Of a stretch of DNA of 64,000 bases, positions 16,923 to 25,854 are shown piece by piece. The stretch comes from Devosia sp. (GTDB lineage Bacteria > Pseudomonadota > Alphaproteobacteria > Rhizobiales > Devosiaceae): assembly GCF_025809055.1 (NCBI RefSeq), contig NZ_CP075529.1, positions 3,025,501 to 3,089,500 on the forward strand, read 5' to 3'. Every line of letters begins with the position of its first letter. The first letter of the stretch is position 1. Position numbers and translations under genes: made by a program. Below the pieces are notes generated by a model. That model was not told the origin of the DNA, did not search any database, and saw only the letters and a program-made list of their open reading frames with translations.

Positions 16923-18091
16923 GGCGTCACCACGCGGCTGACCGGCTTGGGCGCCAGGACATGAGCGGTCGCCAGGCCCAGAAGCACCAGCGGCAGGCCG
17001 ACCCCGAAGGTCCACTGGATGCCGTAGTGTTCGGCAATGAAGCCGAGGAGCGGCGGCCCCAGCAGGAAGGCGGTGAAGGAGAACTGCGCCAATGCCGCCA
17101 CGTTGATGGCGGCAGGGCGATCGGTCTGTTGCGCCGCTGCCGACATGGCCAGGGGGAACAGCGCGCTCGAGCCGATGCCGATCAGCGCGAAACCAAGATA
17201 GGCCATGAAGGCCGAGGGCATCAGGAAGACGATGACCACGCCAATGCCGAGCACGCTCAGCAGCGTGCGCGCCACCACGACCGGGCTGAAGCGGTCGACG
17301 AAGCCATCGGCGAAGAAGCGCGCGAAGGCCTGCGAGCCGGCGACCACGGCGACGGCGAAACCGGCCCAGAACGGCTCGGCGCCGAACACGTCACGCATAT
17401 AGATGGCCGACCAGTCGATGCCCGCGCCCTCCATCAGCATGGCGGACAGGCACACCGCAACAAGCATCATGATGGCCAGGGTCGGCTTGGCGAGGCGCGG
17501 TGTTTCTTCCGTGCTCGACCCGGTGCGGTGGGCCGCGGGTTGGAACTGGCCGAGCACGACAAGCGTCGCAACAAGGATCACCGGGATCATGATCATCAGG
17601 TGCCATTGCGGGGCAAGGCCCGTCTGGGCGACGAAGGAGCCGACCACGCCGGCGCCGAAAAAGCCGAGGCTCCAGAACGCATGGGCGCGGCTCATGATCC
17701 GGCGGCCGATGGCGTGCTCGACGCGGTCGGCTTCGATATTGATGATGATCTCGATGGCCCCGATGGTCAGGCCCACCGGGACAAGGGCGAGGAAGAACAG
17801 CACCGGATCCTGCGCCCACATGGCCAGGGCGTAGAGCACCGAGAGCAGCGGGATGGCGCAGAGCAGGACCCGCCGGTAGCCGATGGCCTCGATGATGCGC
17901 CCGGCAAAGGTGAGCGAGATCAGCGTGCCGACGGCCGAGCCGATCAGCGACAGCCCGAGCAGTCCTTCAGCGACACCCATGGCGCGCTGGATATCGGGCA
18001 GGCGCGGGAACATCGAGCCCATGCAGAATGAATAAACGAAGAACGCCCCATAGACCTTGATCTGGGGCGGCGCGGAAATGCCGAATCGCAT
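16919..18091 (-). CDS. MFS transporter, YbjJ-like, paralog D
   Basis: A 390-residue inner-membrane protein and first gene of the run. It carries PRLPDIQ, INIEADRVEHAIGRRIMSRAHAFWSLGFF, GAGIDWSAIYMRD and RPAAINVAALAQ. It is very similar to paralog C, to which it is coupled by a GTGA overlap, so the two could also act as a pair. No obvious operator was seen in the ~110 bases to the next gene. Confidence 0.88.
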   Translation of the reverse strand: MRFGISAPPQIKVYGAFFVYSFCMGSMFPRLPDIQRAMGVAEGLLGLSLIGSAVGTLISLTFAGRIIEAIGYRRVLLCAIPLLSVLYALAMWAQDPVLFFLALVPVGLTIGAIEIIINIEADRVEHAIGRRIMSRAHAFWSLGFFGAGVVGSFVAQTGLAPQWHLMIMIPVILVATLVVLGQFQPAAHRTGSSTEETPRLAKPTLAIMMLVAVCLSAMLMEGAGIDWSAIYMRDVFGAEPFWAGFAVAVVAGSQAFARFFADGFVDRFSPVVVARTLLSVLGIGVVIVFLMPSAFMAYLGFALIGIGSSALFPLAMSAAAQQTDRPAAINVAALAQFSFTAFLLGPPLLGFIAEHYGIQWTFGVGLPLVLLGLATAHVLAPKPVSRVVTP

Positions 18092-18203
18092 GTCAGGAAA
18101 TGCTCAAATGGTCAGTACCGCCGGACGCTATGACATTTTTGCACCAGTGAGAATAGCGACCCGCAAGGGAACGGGACTTGCAATTTGCAACGATGCAAAT
18201 TCG

Positions 18204-18764
18204 TCACACGGTTTCCACATGGCGGCTATCGCTGAGTACGCTGACCCCGGTCGAAATGTGGCGCACGATCTCGATCCGCCGGTGCTGGCCGCCCATGCTC
18301 AGCCGCGTATCGGCTCCCCGGTCCGGCAACTGGCCGCGTCCACGCCGGTCCGGCCCGAAATAGCTGGCGGTTTCATAATAGGTGAGCGGCGTCCCGATCT
18401 GGCGGGCGAGCCGGTCGATAACCCGCTGGCGGCTGAAGGGCATGGTGATGATATCGTCAAAGCCCATATTGATGCAGGCGCCGATCTCCTCGGCCGAGGC
18501 GGCATCGGTGAAATAGATCATCGGTGAGAACCGCAGGCGCCGATTGGCGCTGAAGCGAATGGAATCGGCGACCTGGCGGTAGGGGGACAGGTTTTTCGTG
18601 GCCGCAAACAGGAAGAAGCAGATCGGGGTGTGGGCGAGCTGGTGCGCGGCCTGCGAGAGGCCGGAAAACGGCGCCGTGCCCTCAAAGCCAACGCTGCGCG
18701 CCACGTCCGACAGGGCGTCGCCCGGCCGGTTGGCCGTTTCAACGATATAGGCGTAAGCGCGCAT
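18204..18764 (-). CDS. Degenerate response-regulator receiver protein (pseudo-receiver)
   Basis: A 186-residue protein whose alternating beta/alpha pattern resembles a CheY-like receiver: strand 1 AYAYIVET, strand 3 ICFFLFAAT, strand 4 SPMIYFTD, strand 5 DDIITMPF. A basic tail with the FGPDRRGR motif is often seen in rhizobial receiver proteins. The acidic pair after strand 1 and the phospho-acceptor Asp after strand 3 are missing (TAN and AATKN instead), and the strand-5 Lys is replaced in MPF. It is therefore probably not phosphorylated and may act by protein contact. No partner kinase is in view. Confidence 0.6.
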   Translation of the reverse strand: MRAYAYIVETANRPGDALSDVARSVGFEGTAPFSGLSQAAHQLAHTPICFFLFAATKNLSPYRQVADSIRFSANRRLRFSPMIYFTDAASAEEIGACINMGFDDIITMPFSRQRVIDRLARQIGTPLTYYETASYFGPDRRGRGQLPDRGADTRLSMGGQHRRIEIVRHISTGVSVLSDSRHVETV

Positions 18765-18847
18765 TCCCAGCTGCCACTTTTTTGCGTCCGGTCAGTATTT
18801 TAGCCGCAAGCTGCTAAAATCCGGCTAATGCACGGTCAGGGCCTGCA

Positions 18848-19717
18848 TCAGGGAGCAGCCCCTTCGCCACGCATCAGGGCGCCATGTTCACGCATCAGGC
18901 TGGCAATGCGTTCGGTCACTGCCCGCACGGCCGGAGTGTGGCGTTCCTCGTGGTGGCAGACCAGCCAGAGTTCGGTCTCGAGTTCGGGAACCGGCCCAGC
19001 CATGCGGCTGAGCCGGGGGTCGCTATCGCCCACGAAACAGGGAAAGACCGAGATACCGGCGCCCGCTGCCACCAGTTCGAGCACCGACATGACATCATTG
19101 CCGCGGGTCGCGATGCGATCGCCATGCCGCGCGTGGAGCCAGCGGGCCGAGCGGGTCTGGGCCCCGTCGCCCGCCAGGCCGACGAAGTAGCCGGCGGCCA
19201 CGCCGCTTGTCAGTTCGGGCCGGGCATAGAGGCCATAGGCCACCTTGCCGATAAGCCTGCCGGCCAGCCACTGCTCGCTCGGCCGTTCGTTGCGGATGCC
19301 GATATCGGCATGGCGCCGGCCGATATCCACCTTCTGGCTGCCGGTGACGAGCTCGACACCGAAGCGGTCGCCGGCGGTCCATATCTGTGCGACGTGGCGG
19401 GCGAGAAAGGCCGAGGTCCAGGCACCGGCCGAAATGCGCACCATACGTTCGCCGATGGTCCCGTCTTTCCAGCGTTTCAGTGCCATCATCGCCGCCTCGA
19501 CCTCTTCGGCGCGCAGAAGCAGGTCCTCGCCGGACGGGGTCAGGCGATAGCCGGTCTGGCTGCGCACGAACAGCGGCTCGCCCACCTGCCGTTCGAGGGC
19601 CGTTACCCGCCGGCCCAGCGTCGCGGCTGAAAGCCCGGTGGTCTGGGTAGCCGCGCTCAGCCCGCCGAGCCGGGCGACGTCCAGAAACAGTCTCAGATCG
19701 TCCCAGGAGAAGTCCAT
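18848..19717 (-). CDS. LysR family transcriptional regulator
   Basis: A 289-residue regulator with an N-terminal winged HTH (residues 1-60; WDDLRLFLDVARLGGLSAA, then LGRRVTALERQVGEPLF) and a substrate-binding-like effector domain. The wording of the HTH places it in the GcvA/AmpR-like branch. It is divergent from the DUF1127 gene and its aldo/keto reductase neighbour with 175 bases between, so it may control them. The target is unknown. Confidence 0.9.
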   Translation of the reverse strand: MDFSWDDLRLFLDVARLGGLSAATQTTGLSAATLGRRVTALERQVGEPLFVRSQTGYRLTPSGEDLLLRAEEVEAAMMALKRWKDGTIGERMVRISAGAWTSAFLARHVAQIWTAGDRFGVELVTGSQKVDIGRRHADIGIRNERPSEQWLAGRLIGKVAYGLYARPELTSGVAAGYFVGLAGDGAQTRSARWLHARHGDRIATRGNDVMSVLELVAAGAGISVFPCFVGDSDPRLSRMAGPVPELETELWLVCHHEERHTPAVRAVTERIASLMREHGALMRGEGAAP

Positions 19718-19891
19718 TTTTCAATTCTGAAATGGATGTTGCAATGCTGATTGTAGCGAAAATACCTGAATTTGCGCAAGTATCTGCTCAGCGACATTGA
19801 TCGCCGGACCTAATTTCAGACCAAAATCCGCATTTTTGAAAAATGCAAAACCACGTGCCGTCCCGGCTTGGGCGGGCACAAGGAGACAGAC

Positions 19892-20065
19892 ATGTTTGAT
19901 CCCATCACGAGACGTTTTGCCCGGTGGCGGCTGCGGGCCGAAACCCGGCGCAAGCTGGCCATGCTCGACAATCGGCTGTTGGCCGATATTGGCACCGAGC
20001 GGTCGGCTATCGGCGATTTCGTCACCCGGAAGCTTGACGAAGAGGAGTGCGGACAATGCCTTTGA
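19892..20065 (+). CDS. DUF1127 small protein
   Basis: A 57-residue basic protein with the DUF1127 core RKLAMLDNRLLADIGTERSAI. Such small arginine-rich proteins are frequent in Hyphomicrobiales; some influence RNA turnover or phosphate/carbon metabolism, but this one is unassigned. AGGAG lies 8 bases before ATG 19892. It overlaps the following aldo/keto reductase gene by 10 bases, suggesting one mRNA. Confidence 0.85.
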   Translation: MFDPITRRFARWRLRAETRRKLAMLDNRLLADIGTERSAIGDFVTRKLDEEECGQCL

Positions 20066-21054
20066 TGCGAGAACTCGGCCGGACCGGACGCATGGCCGGC
20101 GCGGTGGGCATGGGCTGCTGGGCCATTGGTGGGCACTTCACGCTCCATGGTCTCAATGACGGCTGGGGGGACGTTGACGACGCCCAGTCGGTCAGGGCCA
20201 TCCACACCGGGCTCGATCTGGGCGCCACCCTGTTTGACACGGCCGATGCCTATGGCACCGGACATAGCGAGGACATTCTGGGCATAGCCCTGCGTCAACG
20301 GCGCCATGAGGTGGTGATCGCCACCAAGTTTGGCTTCACCTATGACCGCAGCACCAGGGCGCTGGGAGACATCGATGTGTCGCCCGCCTATATCGAAACG
20401 GCCAATGCGCGCTCGCTCGAGCGGCTCGGAATCGACTGCATAGACCTCTACCAGATCCACCCGGGCGAGTTGACCGACGATCAGGCCGACGCAGCTGCCG
20501 AGGCGCTGGAGGGTCTGGTGGAGCGGGGGCGCATCGCCGCCTGGGGATGGAGCACGGACAATGCCGAAGCCGCTCGGCGCATGCTGGTCTATCCGCATTT
20601 CGCGGCCATTCAGCAGGAACTCAATGTGCTCCATGATGGCCCGGACATGCTGGCCCTATGCGCCGAAACTGGCCTCGCGAGCCTCAATCGCTCGCCGCTG
20701 GCCATGGGGCTGTTGTCGGGAAAATTCTCGGTCAAGACGCAGTTCAAAACGGACGACGTCCGCGGCGCCGGTCATGCCTGGGTCCGGCACTTCCACAATG
20801 GCCGGCCCGCTCCGGAAGTGCTCGCACGGCTCTCGGACCTGCGAGACCTGTTGACCAGCAATGGCCGCACACCGGCACAGGGGGCGCTGGCCTGGCTGCT
20901 GGCGCGCTCGCCCCACACCTTCCCCATCCCCGGATTCAAGACCGAGGCTCAGGTCCGCGACAATCTGGGGGCACTGGATAAGGGACCGCTGCCGGCGGCG
21001 ATCATGGCCGATATCGACAGGGTCCTGTCCCGGCCGCTGGCGGCAGCCGAATGA
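20056..21054 (+). CDS. Aldo/keto reductase
   Basis: A 332-residue cytoplasmic NADPH-dependent oxidoreductase with a TIM-barrel fold. The catalytic tetrad is visible: Asp and Tyr in FDTADAYGTGHSEDI, Lys in IATKFGF, His in YQIHPGE. The C-terminal cofactor motif is in IPGFKTEAQVRDNLGAL. GAGGAG precedes ATG 20056; a GTG at 20047 is less likely. It is coupled to the DUF1127 gene. The physiological carbonyl substrate is unknown. Confidence 0.9.
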   Translation: MPLMRELGRTGRMAGAVGMGCWAIGGHFTLHGLNDGWGDVDDAQSVRAIHTGLDLGATLFDTADAYGTGHSEDILGIALRQRRHEVVIATKFGFTYDRSTRALGDIDVSPAYIETANARSLERLGIDCIDLYQIHPGELTDDQADAAAEALEGLVERGRIAAWGWSTDNAEAARRMLVYPHFAAIQQELNVLHDGPDMLALCAETGLASLNRSPLAMGLLSGKFSVKTQFKTDDVRGAGHAWVRHFHNGRPAPEVLARLSDLRDLLTSNGRTPAQGALAWLLARSPHTFPIPGFKTEAQVRDNLGALDKGPLPAAIMADIDRVLSRPLAAAE

Positions 21055-21084
21055 AAAAGGGCCGCCCGGCATCCCGGGCGGCCC
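21054..21084 (-). terminator. Intrinsic terminator of the RlpA-like gene
   Basis: An 11-bp GC stem (21059-21069 with 21074-21084) is followed, on the minus strand, by TTTTT. It lies between the convergent aldo/keto reductase and RlpA-like genes. For the plus strand there is no T-run after the stem, so it should mainly serve the minus-strand gene. Confidence 0.8.
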
Positions 21085-21108
21085 AAAAATCCAAAGAGGC
21101 GAACCGGC

Positions 21109-21456
21109 CTATTGCAGGCAGACGGTGGTGACGCCGCGATTGCGGAAGCCGAGCGCGGTGGCCGCGGCCTTGGACAGGTCGATAATGCGCTTGCCGTGGA
21201 AGGGACCACGATCGTTGATGGTGACTTCAACGCTGTTGCCGGTCGACTGGTCGGTGACCTGAACCTTGGTGCCGAATGGCAGGGTGCGGTGGGCTGCCGT
21301 CATGGCATTTTCGTTGAAGATTTCTCCCGAGGCGGCCCGCTTCCCGTTGAAGCCCGGGCCATACCAGGAGGCGCCGCCACATTGGGCATAGGCTGCACTG
21401 GAAAAGGTCAAAACACTGGCAGCACAAATGGCGGCGATTACGGCTTTCTTAGTCAA
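21109..21456 (-). CDS. RlpA-like septal ring lytic transglycosylase domain protein
   Basis: A secreted or periplasmic protein of about 115 residues. The signal peptide is TKKAVIAAICAASVL..SAAYA, and the mature protein is a double-psi beta-barrel domain (ASWYGPGFNGKRAASGE, MTAAHRTLPFGTKVQV, VTINDRGPFHGKRIIDLS). RlpA homologs cleave denuded glycan strands at the septum. No SPOR domain is present. No ATG start exists: TTG at 21456 gives a compact signal peptide with AGGA close upstream, while TTG at 21507 would add 17 residues. The exact start is uncertain. Confidence 0.82.
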   Translation of the reverse strand: MTKKAVIAAICAASVLTFSSAAYAQCGGASWYGPGFNGKRAASGEIFNENAMTAAHRTLPFGTKVQVTDQSTGNSVEVTINDRGPFHGKRIIDLSKAAATALGFRNRGVTTVCLQ

Positions 21457-21507
21457 TGATCCTGAGCTCGCAGAAGTTGTCGATGGCGGGTGAGTATCGA
21501 GCGCCAA

Positions 21508-21868
21508 CGGCCGGATTATGGGCGGATCTGCCCCAATGCCGCCAAGACCGGCCTTTGTTGCCTCCGCGCCGCAGGTAAATCAGGTCTTGCCGCGGCCCGA
21601 CTGCGTTAGGACTTCCGAAATACTAAAATCTGAATCCGCCAATCCGGGTGTTATTTGCCATCACCAGGCCTCGATTGCCGGATTGGCAGAATGAGTTTGC
21701 GCGGTGTGGCCATGGTGCAACGGTTCCGTCAAACCTGACCCGGCGGGCCATTTTGTGCGGTTCCGGGCCAGGAAACCGGGTGCAGTCCACGCCTTGGCAG
21801 GGGCTTTTGGGCCGGAATGTGGCGGCAAACGGGCGTTTGAGAGCGCCTGGCCCGCGAGTTCACGCAAT
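21508..21868. other. Intergenic region without a recognised gene
   Basis: About 360 bases between the RlpA-like gene and the peroxiredoxin terminator. Reading frames here have no family features or ribosome sites. The part next to 21508 (AT-richer, around 21605-21665) probably holds the RlpA promoter. Nothing else could be supported. Confidence 0.6.
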
Positions 21869-21895
21869 AAAAAAGGCGGTGGTTGTGCCACCGCC
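21869..21895 (-). terminator. Intrinsic terminator of the peroxiredoxin gene
   Basis: Stem GGCGGTGG with CCACCGCC (21875-21882 and 21888-21895), five-base loop, followed on the minus strand by TTTTTT. It lies 26 bases past the peroxiredoxin stop codon. Confidence 0.9.
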
Positions 21896-21920
21896 TCCAG
21901 TTGCTGTCAGGGAGACAGGA

Positions 21921-22556
<636 letters not shown>

Positions 22557-22723
22557 GATATTTGTCCTTCATCTGCCGGGGGCGGTCTGAAATGCCGTTG
22601 ATTGAGAATATCGTACCCCAGGTCGCCATATGAAACGGCCTGAGGTAGAATGCTTTTGCATTATCGGGCGCGGCCTGGACACACAATTGCGGTTCGCCGC
22701 CAGCCGCTGGAAAAGTGCGAAAA

Positions 22724-23254
22724 CTACTCGCCGGTGACCATGACCGAGCCCTGCATGGGCTGGGCCTGCGGCGCGCCATTGGTCCAGGTGACGTCGATGC
22801 CGTTGAGCGGCACCACGGAAAGGCTCATCTTGCCCGAGCCCTGCTGGATTTCGCGGGCATGGGCCAGGTAGATCAGCGAATTGTTGGCGGCGTCGTAAAC
22901 GCGGGTCACCCGCAGCGATTTCCAGATCAGCGACCGCCCCTGCTGGAAGATTTCCTCTCCACCGGCGCTGGTGCGAATATCGCCCACGGTCACCGGCCCG
23001 TTCGCCGAGCAATCGAGCGCCGAATAGGATGGGTCCTCGAACCAGTTGCCCTGGCTCATCCGGTCGATGAACGAGCGATTGAAAAACGCCAGATGGCAGA
23101 CCACGCCATCGACTTCGGGATCGGCCACGGCCTCGATGGAAATGTCATTGCCGGTCCAGTCGACCCCGACATTGCCCACCTCGCCGCTCCGCCCGCAGGC
23201 GGCAAGGGCAACTAGCGCGGTGGCAGCTACGGCGAACTTGGCAATGGCATGCAT
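22724..23254 (-). CDS. CreA family protein, probable lipoprotein
   Basis: A 176-residue exported protein. The N-terminus MHAIAKFAVAATALVALAAC ends in a lipobox-like LAAC, so it is probably lipid-anchored. The CreA core matches E. coli CreA in order: SIEAVADPEVDGVVCHLAF, then RSLIWKSLRVTRVYDAANNSLIYLAHA, and the VVPLNG end. CreA function is not established. It follows the amino-acid permease gene on the same strand with 58 bases between. Confidence 0.85.
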   Translation of the reverse strand: MHAIAKFAVAATALVALAACGRSGEVGNVGVDWTGNDISIEAVADPEVDGVVCHLAFFNRSFIDRMSQGNWFEDPSYSALDCSANGPVTVGDIRTSAGGEEIFQQGRSLIWKSLRVTRVYDAANNSLIYLAHAREIQQGSGKMSLSVVPLNGIDVTWTNGAPQAQPMQGSVMVTGE

Positions 23255-23312
23255 AGAGAACCTCCAGATGATGCGCCAAACATGGTGCCCATGGCGCGCT
23301 GGTGCAAGGTGG

Positions 23313-24128
23313 CTAGCGCCGAACCCTGTTCTCCATGACGCGCTCCAGCCAGCGTACCAGCAGCGAGAGCGAGATGGTCATGGTCAGATAGAGGAAGGCG
23401 ACCACATTGTAGGTTTCAAAGAACAGAAAGCTCGAGGAGGCCGAGAGCTTGCCCAATTGGGTTATGTCCTGGACGCCAAGGGCCGAGACCAGAGCGCTGT
23501 CCTTGACCATGGAGACAAAGTCATTGCCCAGCGGCGGCAGGATGGTGCGCAGGGCCTGCGGAAAGACGATGAAGCGGAAGCAATGCCAGCGGCTGAGGCC
23601 CAGCGAGCGGGCCGCTTCCACCTGTCCGCGCCCCACCGCCTCTATGCCCGCCCGGAAAATTTCGGCGATGAAGGCGGAGTAGCAGATGGTCAGGGCAAAA
23701 ATAGCCCGCCAGACGAAATCGAAGCCGCGCACCGTGGCCGGCGTCAGCCACCCCCATTCGATCGGCAGCGACAGCGCCCAGTTATAGGCGCCGACCAGAG
23801 CCGGCGCGGCGACAAAGGCGATGTAAAACAGAAACACCAGGATGGGTACGCCGCGGATGATCTCGACATAGAATGTCGCCACCTCGCGCAACACGCGGAT
23901 GCCCGAAGTGCGCGCCAGCGCAACCAGCAGCCCCAGGAGAGTGGCAGCCGAAAAGGCGACCAGTGTCACCCACAGCGTCGTCTGCACGCCGCCCGCAAGG
24001 GTGCGGAAGATCGAGGCGTATGTCGCGTTGCTGGTGATCGCCCACAGCCCGAGCACGAACAGCAGCAGGATGGCCAGCAACCAATAGGGCAGGCGGGAAA
24101 AGAGCGTGGGACGTCGGGATGCTGTCAT
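23313..24128 (-). CDS. Polar amino-acid ABC transporter permease
   Basis: A 271-residue inner-membrane permease of the His/Glu/Gln/Arg type. The N-terminal segment TLWVTLVAFSAATLLG and the EIIRGVPILVFLFYIAF block are typical of this family. The EAA loop is EAARSLGLSRWHCFRFIVFPQALR. A binding-protein gene lies upstream. There is no ATPase gene nearby, so it must borrow one encoded elsewhere. Confidence 0.92.
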   Translation of the reverse strand: MTASRRPTLFSRLPYWLLAILLLFVLGLWAITSNATYASIFRTLAGGVQTTLWVTLVAFSAATLLGLLVALARTSGIRVLREVATFYVEIIRGVPILVFLFYIAFVAAPALVGAYNWALSLPIEWGWLTPATVRGFDFVWRAIFALTICYSAFIAEIFRAGIEAVGRGQVEAARSLGLSRWHCFRFIVFPQALRTILPPLGNDFVSMVKDSALVSALGVQDITQLGKLSASSSFLFFETYNVVAFLYLTMTISLSLLVRWLERVMENRVRR

Positions 24129-24166
24129 GGGTGACGGTAGGACACGATTTGCAACAGAAGCCCTAC

Positions 24167-24237
24167 GGACCTCATCCTCGGCCGGGCGAAGGACGAGGCC
24201 GTGATCGGCCTCGCGCGTTCGACAGGATGTGAGGTCC
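24167..24237. repeat. Intergenic long palindrome between binding-protein and permease genes
   Basis: GGACCTCATCCT at 24167-24178 faces AGGATGTGAGGTCC at 24224-24237, which is complementary apart from a TG insertion. Internal complementary pieces (CCTCG/CGAGG types) are present between the arms. It would form a stem-loop in the mRNA between two genes of one transporter. Confidence 0.6.
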
Positions 24238-24251
24238 TGGGGCAGTAGGCC

Positions 24252-25049
24252 TTAGTCAGCCGCGTATTCGAAGAACCAGTAGTTGATCCGTTCGTCGAGC
24301 CAGCCCTCTTCGCGCAATTGATCCAGCGCTGCATTGAACGGCTCAACAAGATCCGAGCCAGGGGTCAGGATGAAACCCAGCGGATCGGACTTGATGCTCT
24401 CGCCCACCTGTTTGAACGAACCCGGATCGGCGCCAATATAGCCGGTGGCGGCCGCCTGATCGGCGATGATTGCATCCACGTCGCCCACCTTCACAGCCTG
24501 AACCGCGGCCCCGAAGCTGTCGAAGGTCTTGACCCGCGGATTGGCCTCGTCGCCATCGAGAACATCATAGATTGCCGTATAGAAGGACGAGGTGCCCGCC
24601 TGCGCGCCGAACAGCAGATCGGCGTTTTCGGCAAAACTCTCGGGGCCGGTGATCCGATCTTCGTCGGCACGCACCAGGAAATACTGTTCCACGGTGATGA
24701 ACGGGTCGGTGAAGTCGATCTGCTCTTCGCGCTCGGCGGTGATGGTGATGCCATCGGCGCCGACGTCGAACTGACCGCTGCGCACGCTCTCGATCATCAC
24801 GTCCCAGGCCGTCAGGTCCCACTCGACGCTGGCGTTGAGACGCTTTGCGACTTCGTTGATGACGTCATATTCCAGGCCGATTCCCTTGCCCTCGGCGTCG
24901 GCAAAGTTCAGCGGATAATAAGCGTTTTCGGTCACCGCATGGATGACGCGACCCTCAAGGTCCGGCAGGTCCTGCGCAAAGGCGGGGCCGACCAGGAGCG
25001 CGAGGGCCGTGCTGGCGAAAATGGCGATGGACTTGGTCATCTTGATCAT
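24252..25049 (-). CDS. Amino-acid ABC transporter substrate-binding protein
   Basis: A 265-residue periplasmic protein of the SBP_bac_3 family. The signal peptide is MTKSIAIFASTALALLVGPAFAQ, followed by the two-lobed binding fold (YPLNFADAEGKGIGLEYDVINEVAKRL, DVGADGITITAEREEQIDFTDPF, GDVDAIIADQAA). A second ATG nine bases downstream could be the true start. It is first in a minus-strand pair with the permease at 23313. The specific amino acid cannot be read. Confidence 0.92.
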   Translation of the reverse strand: MIKMTKSIAIFASTALALLVGPAFAQDLPDLEGRVIHAVTENAYYPLNFADAEGKGIGLEYDVINEVAKRLNASVEWDLTAWDVMIESVRSGQFDVGADGITITAEREEQIDFTDPFITVEQYFLVRADEDRITGPESFAENADLLFGAQAGTSSFYTAIYDVLDGDEANPRVKTFDSFGAAVQAVKVGDVDAIIADQAAATGYIGADPGSFKQVGESIKSDPLGFILTPGSDLVEPFNAALDQLREEGWLDERINYWFFEYAAD

Positions 25050-25120
25050 GGTCTCCCGACGAGGTTTCGCCCGAGACTAGACCAAGCCCATGACCTTTGG
25101 AAATGGGCAAGCGTTACGGC

Positions 25121-25489
25121 TCAGGCCTGGTCGCTGACCTCGGCACCTGGCCCGTTCTTCTTCAGCGAGGCAATGGCATTCTTGGCGCTCGACTTGGACT
25201 TGTAGGTTTCGGTGCGCACCATGGTTTCGCCATTGGCGGCGACGAAGCGCACGAAATGCTGGCCGTCCTTGGAGGCGACAATCTCGAAGCGATAGCCGGA
25301 GCCGGTCTCGTCCTTGGAGAGGTCCACCGTGGCTGCATCGGGGGCATTCTTCTTCAGCGAGTCGATGGCGTTCTTGGCGGACGCCTTCTGCTTGTAATTT
25401 TCCGACCAGAAGATTTTCTCCGCATTGTAGGAGAAATCGAACTTGAACTGCTCGTTTGCTGCCGCTGTGACGTTGAACTTGTGTGCCAT
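25121..25489 (-). CDS. YegP family protein, two DUF1508 repeats
   Basis: A 122-residue soluble protein made of two tandem DUF1508 units. The repeats are visible as ENYKQKASAKNAIDSLKKNAP and TYKSKSSAKNAIASLKKNGP. The start at 25489 has GGGAGG 8 bases upstream. The family function is unknown. It is flanked by a transporter gene and a SelW-like gene. Confidence 0.88.
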   Translation of the reverse strand: MAHKFNVTAAANEQFKFDFSYNAEKIFWSENYKQKASAKNAIDSLKKNAPDAATVDLSKDETGSGYRFEIVASKDGQHFVRFVAANGETMVRTETYKSKSSAKNAIASLKKNGPGAEVSDQA

Positions 25490-25551
25490 GACGCTGACCT
25501 CCCTCAAAGTAGTCGCAACAAAGACTAGCCGAATGGCAAAAATTGAAAACC

Positions 25552-25854
25552 CTAGTTTTTGACCTCAACCCGATCGACATGGCCCAGGTCCCGGTCGGGG
25601 TCGATGCGATCGCGCACCATCTGCTTGAGCACCCGGCTGTCCGGAAAACCGCCGTCCCGCTTGCGCTCCCAGATCAACTCCTCGTCCAGGTGAATTTCGA
25701 AGATGCCGCCGGTGCCGGGAACCAGCGTCACGGCGCCCAACTCGAGTGAGAATGTGGACAAGAGCTCCTGCGCCATCCAGGCCGCGCGCAACATCCAGTT
25801 GCATTGCGTGCAATAGACGATGGTGACGGCCGGCTTGCCGGATGGCTCGCTCAC
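25552..25854 (-). CDS. SelT/SelW/SelH (Rdx) family protein
   Basis: A 100-residue thioredoxin-fold-like protein with a CxxC motif near the N-terminus (VYCTQCNWMLRAAW). The GTGGIFEIHLDEELIWERK segment is characteristic of the Rdx family. Here Cys replaces the selenocysteine of vertebrate members. The GTG start overlaps the stop of the upstream cNMP-binding gene (GTGA), so the two are coupled. It probably takes part in thiol redox chemistry. Confidence 0.88.
   Translation of the reverse strand: MSEPSGKPAVTIVYCTQCNWMLRAAWMAQELLSTFSLELGAVTLVPGTGGIFEIHLDEELIWERKRDGGFPDSRVLKQMVRDRIDPDRDLGHVDRVEVKN

Noticed and set aside
16961..18031. A 356-codon plus-strand frame opposite MFS paralog D
   Set aside because: Same antisense pattern (very high Gly, Asp, Glu, His, Arg) as opposite the other MFS genes.
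14087..18091. Possibility that the adjacent MFS genes are one broken gene
   Set aside because: Each of the three frames has a full set of N-, mid- and C-terminal family motifs and normal length, so they are separate complete genes.
15740..18203. LexA box controlling the mmcB run
   Set aside because: No GTTC-N7-GTTC or GAAC-N7-GAAC site was found just upstream of the first gene or of mmcB by eye.
21508..21868. Riboswitch or small RNA gene
   Set aside because: No recognisable aptamer pattern; the only strong hairpin belongs to the peroxiredoxin terminator.
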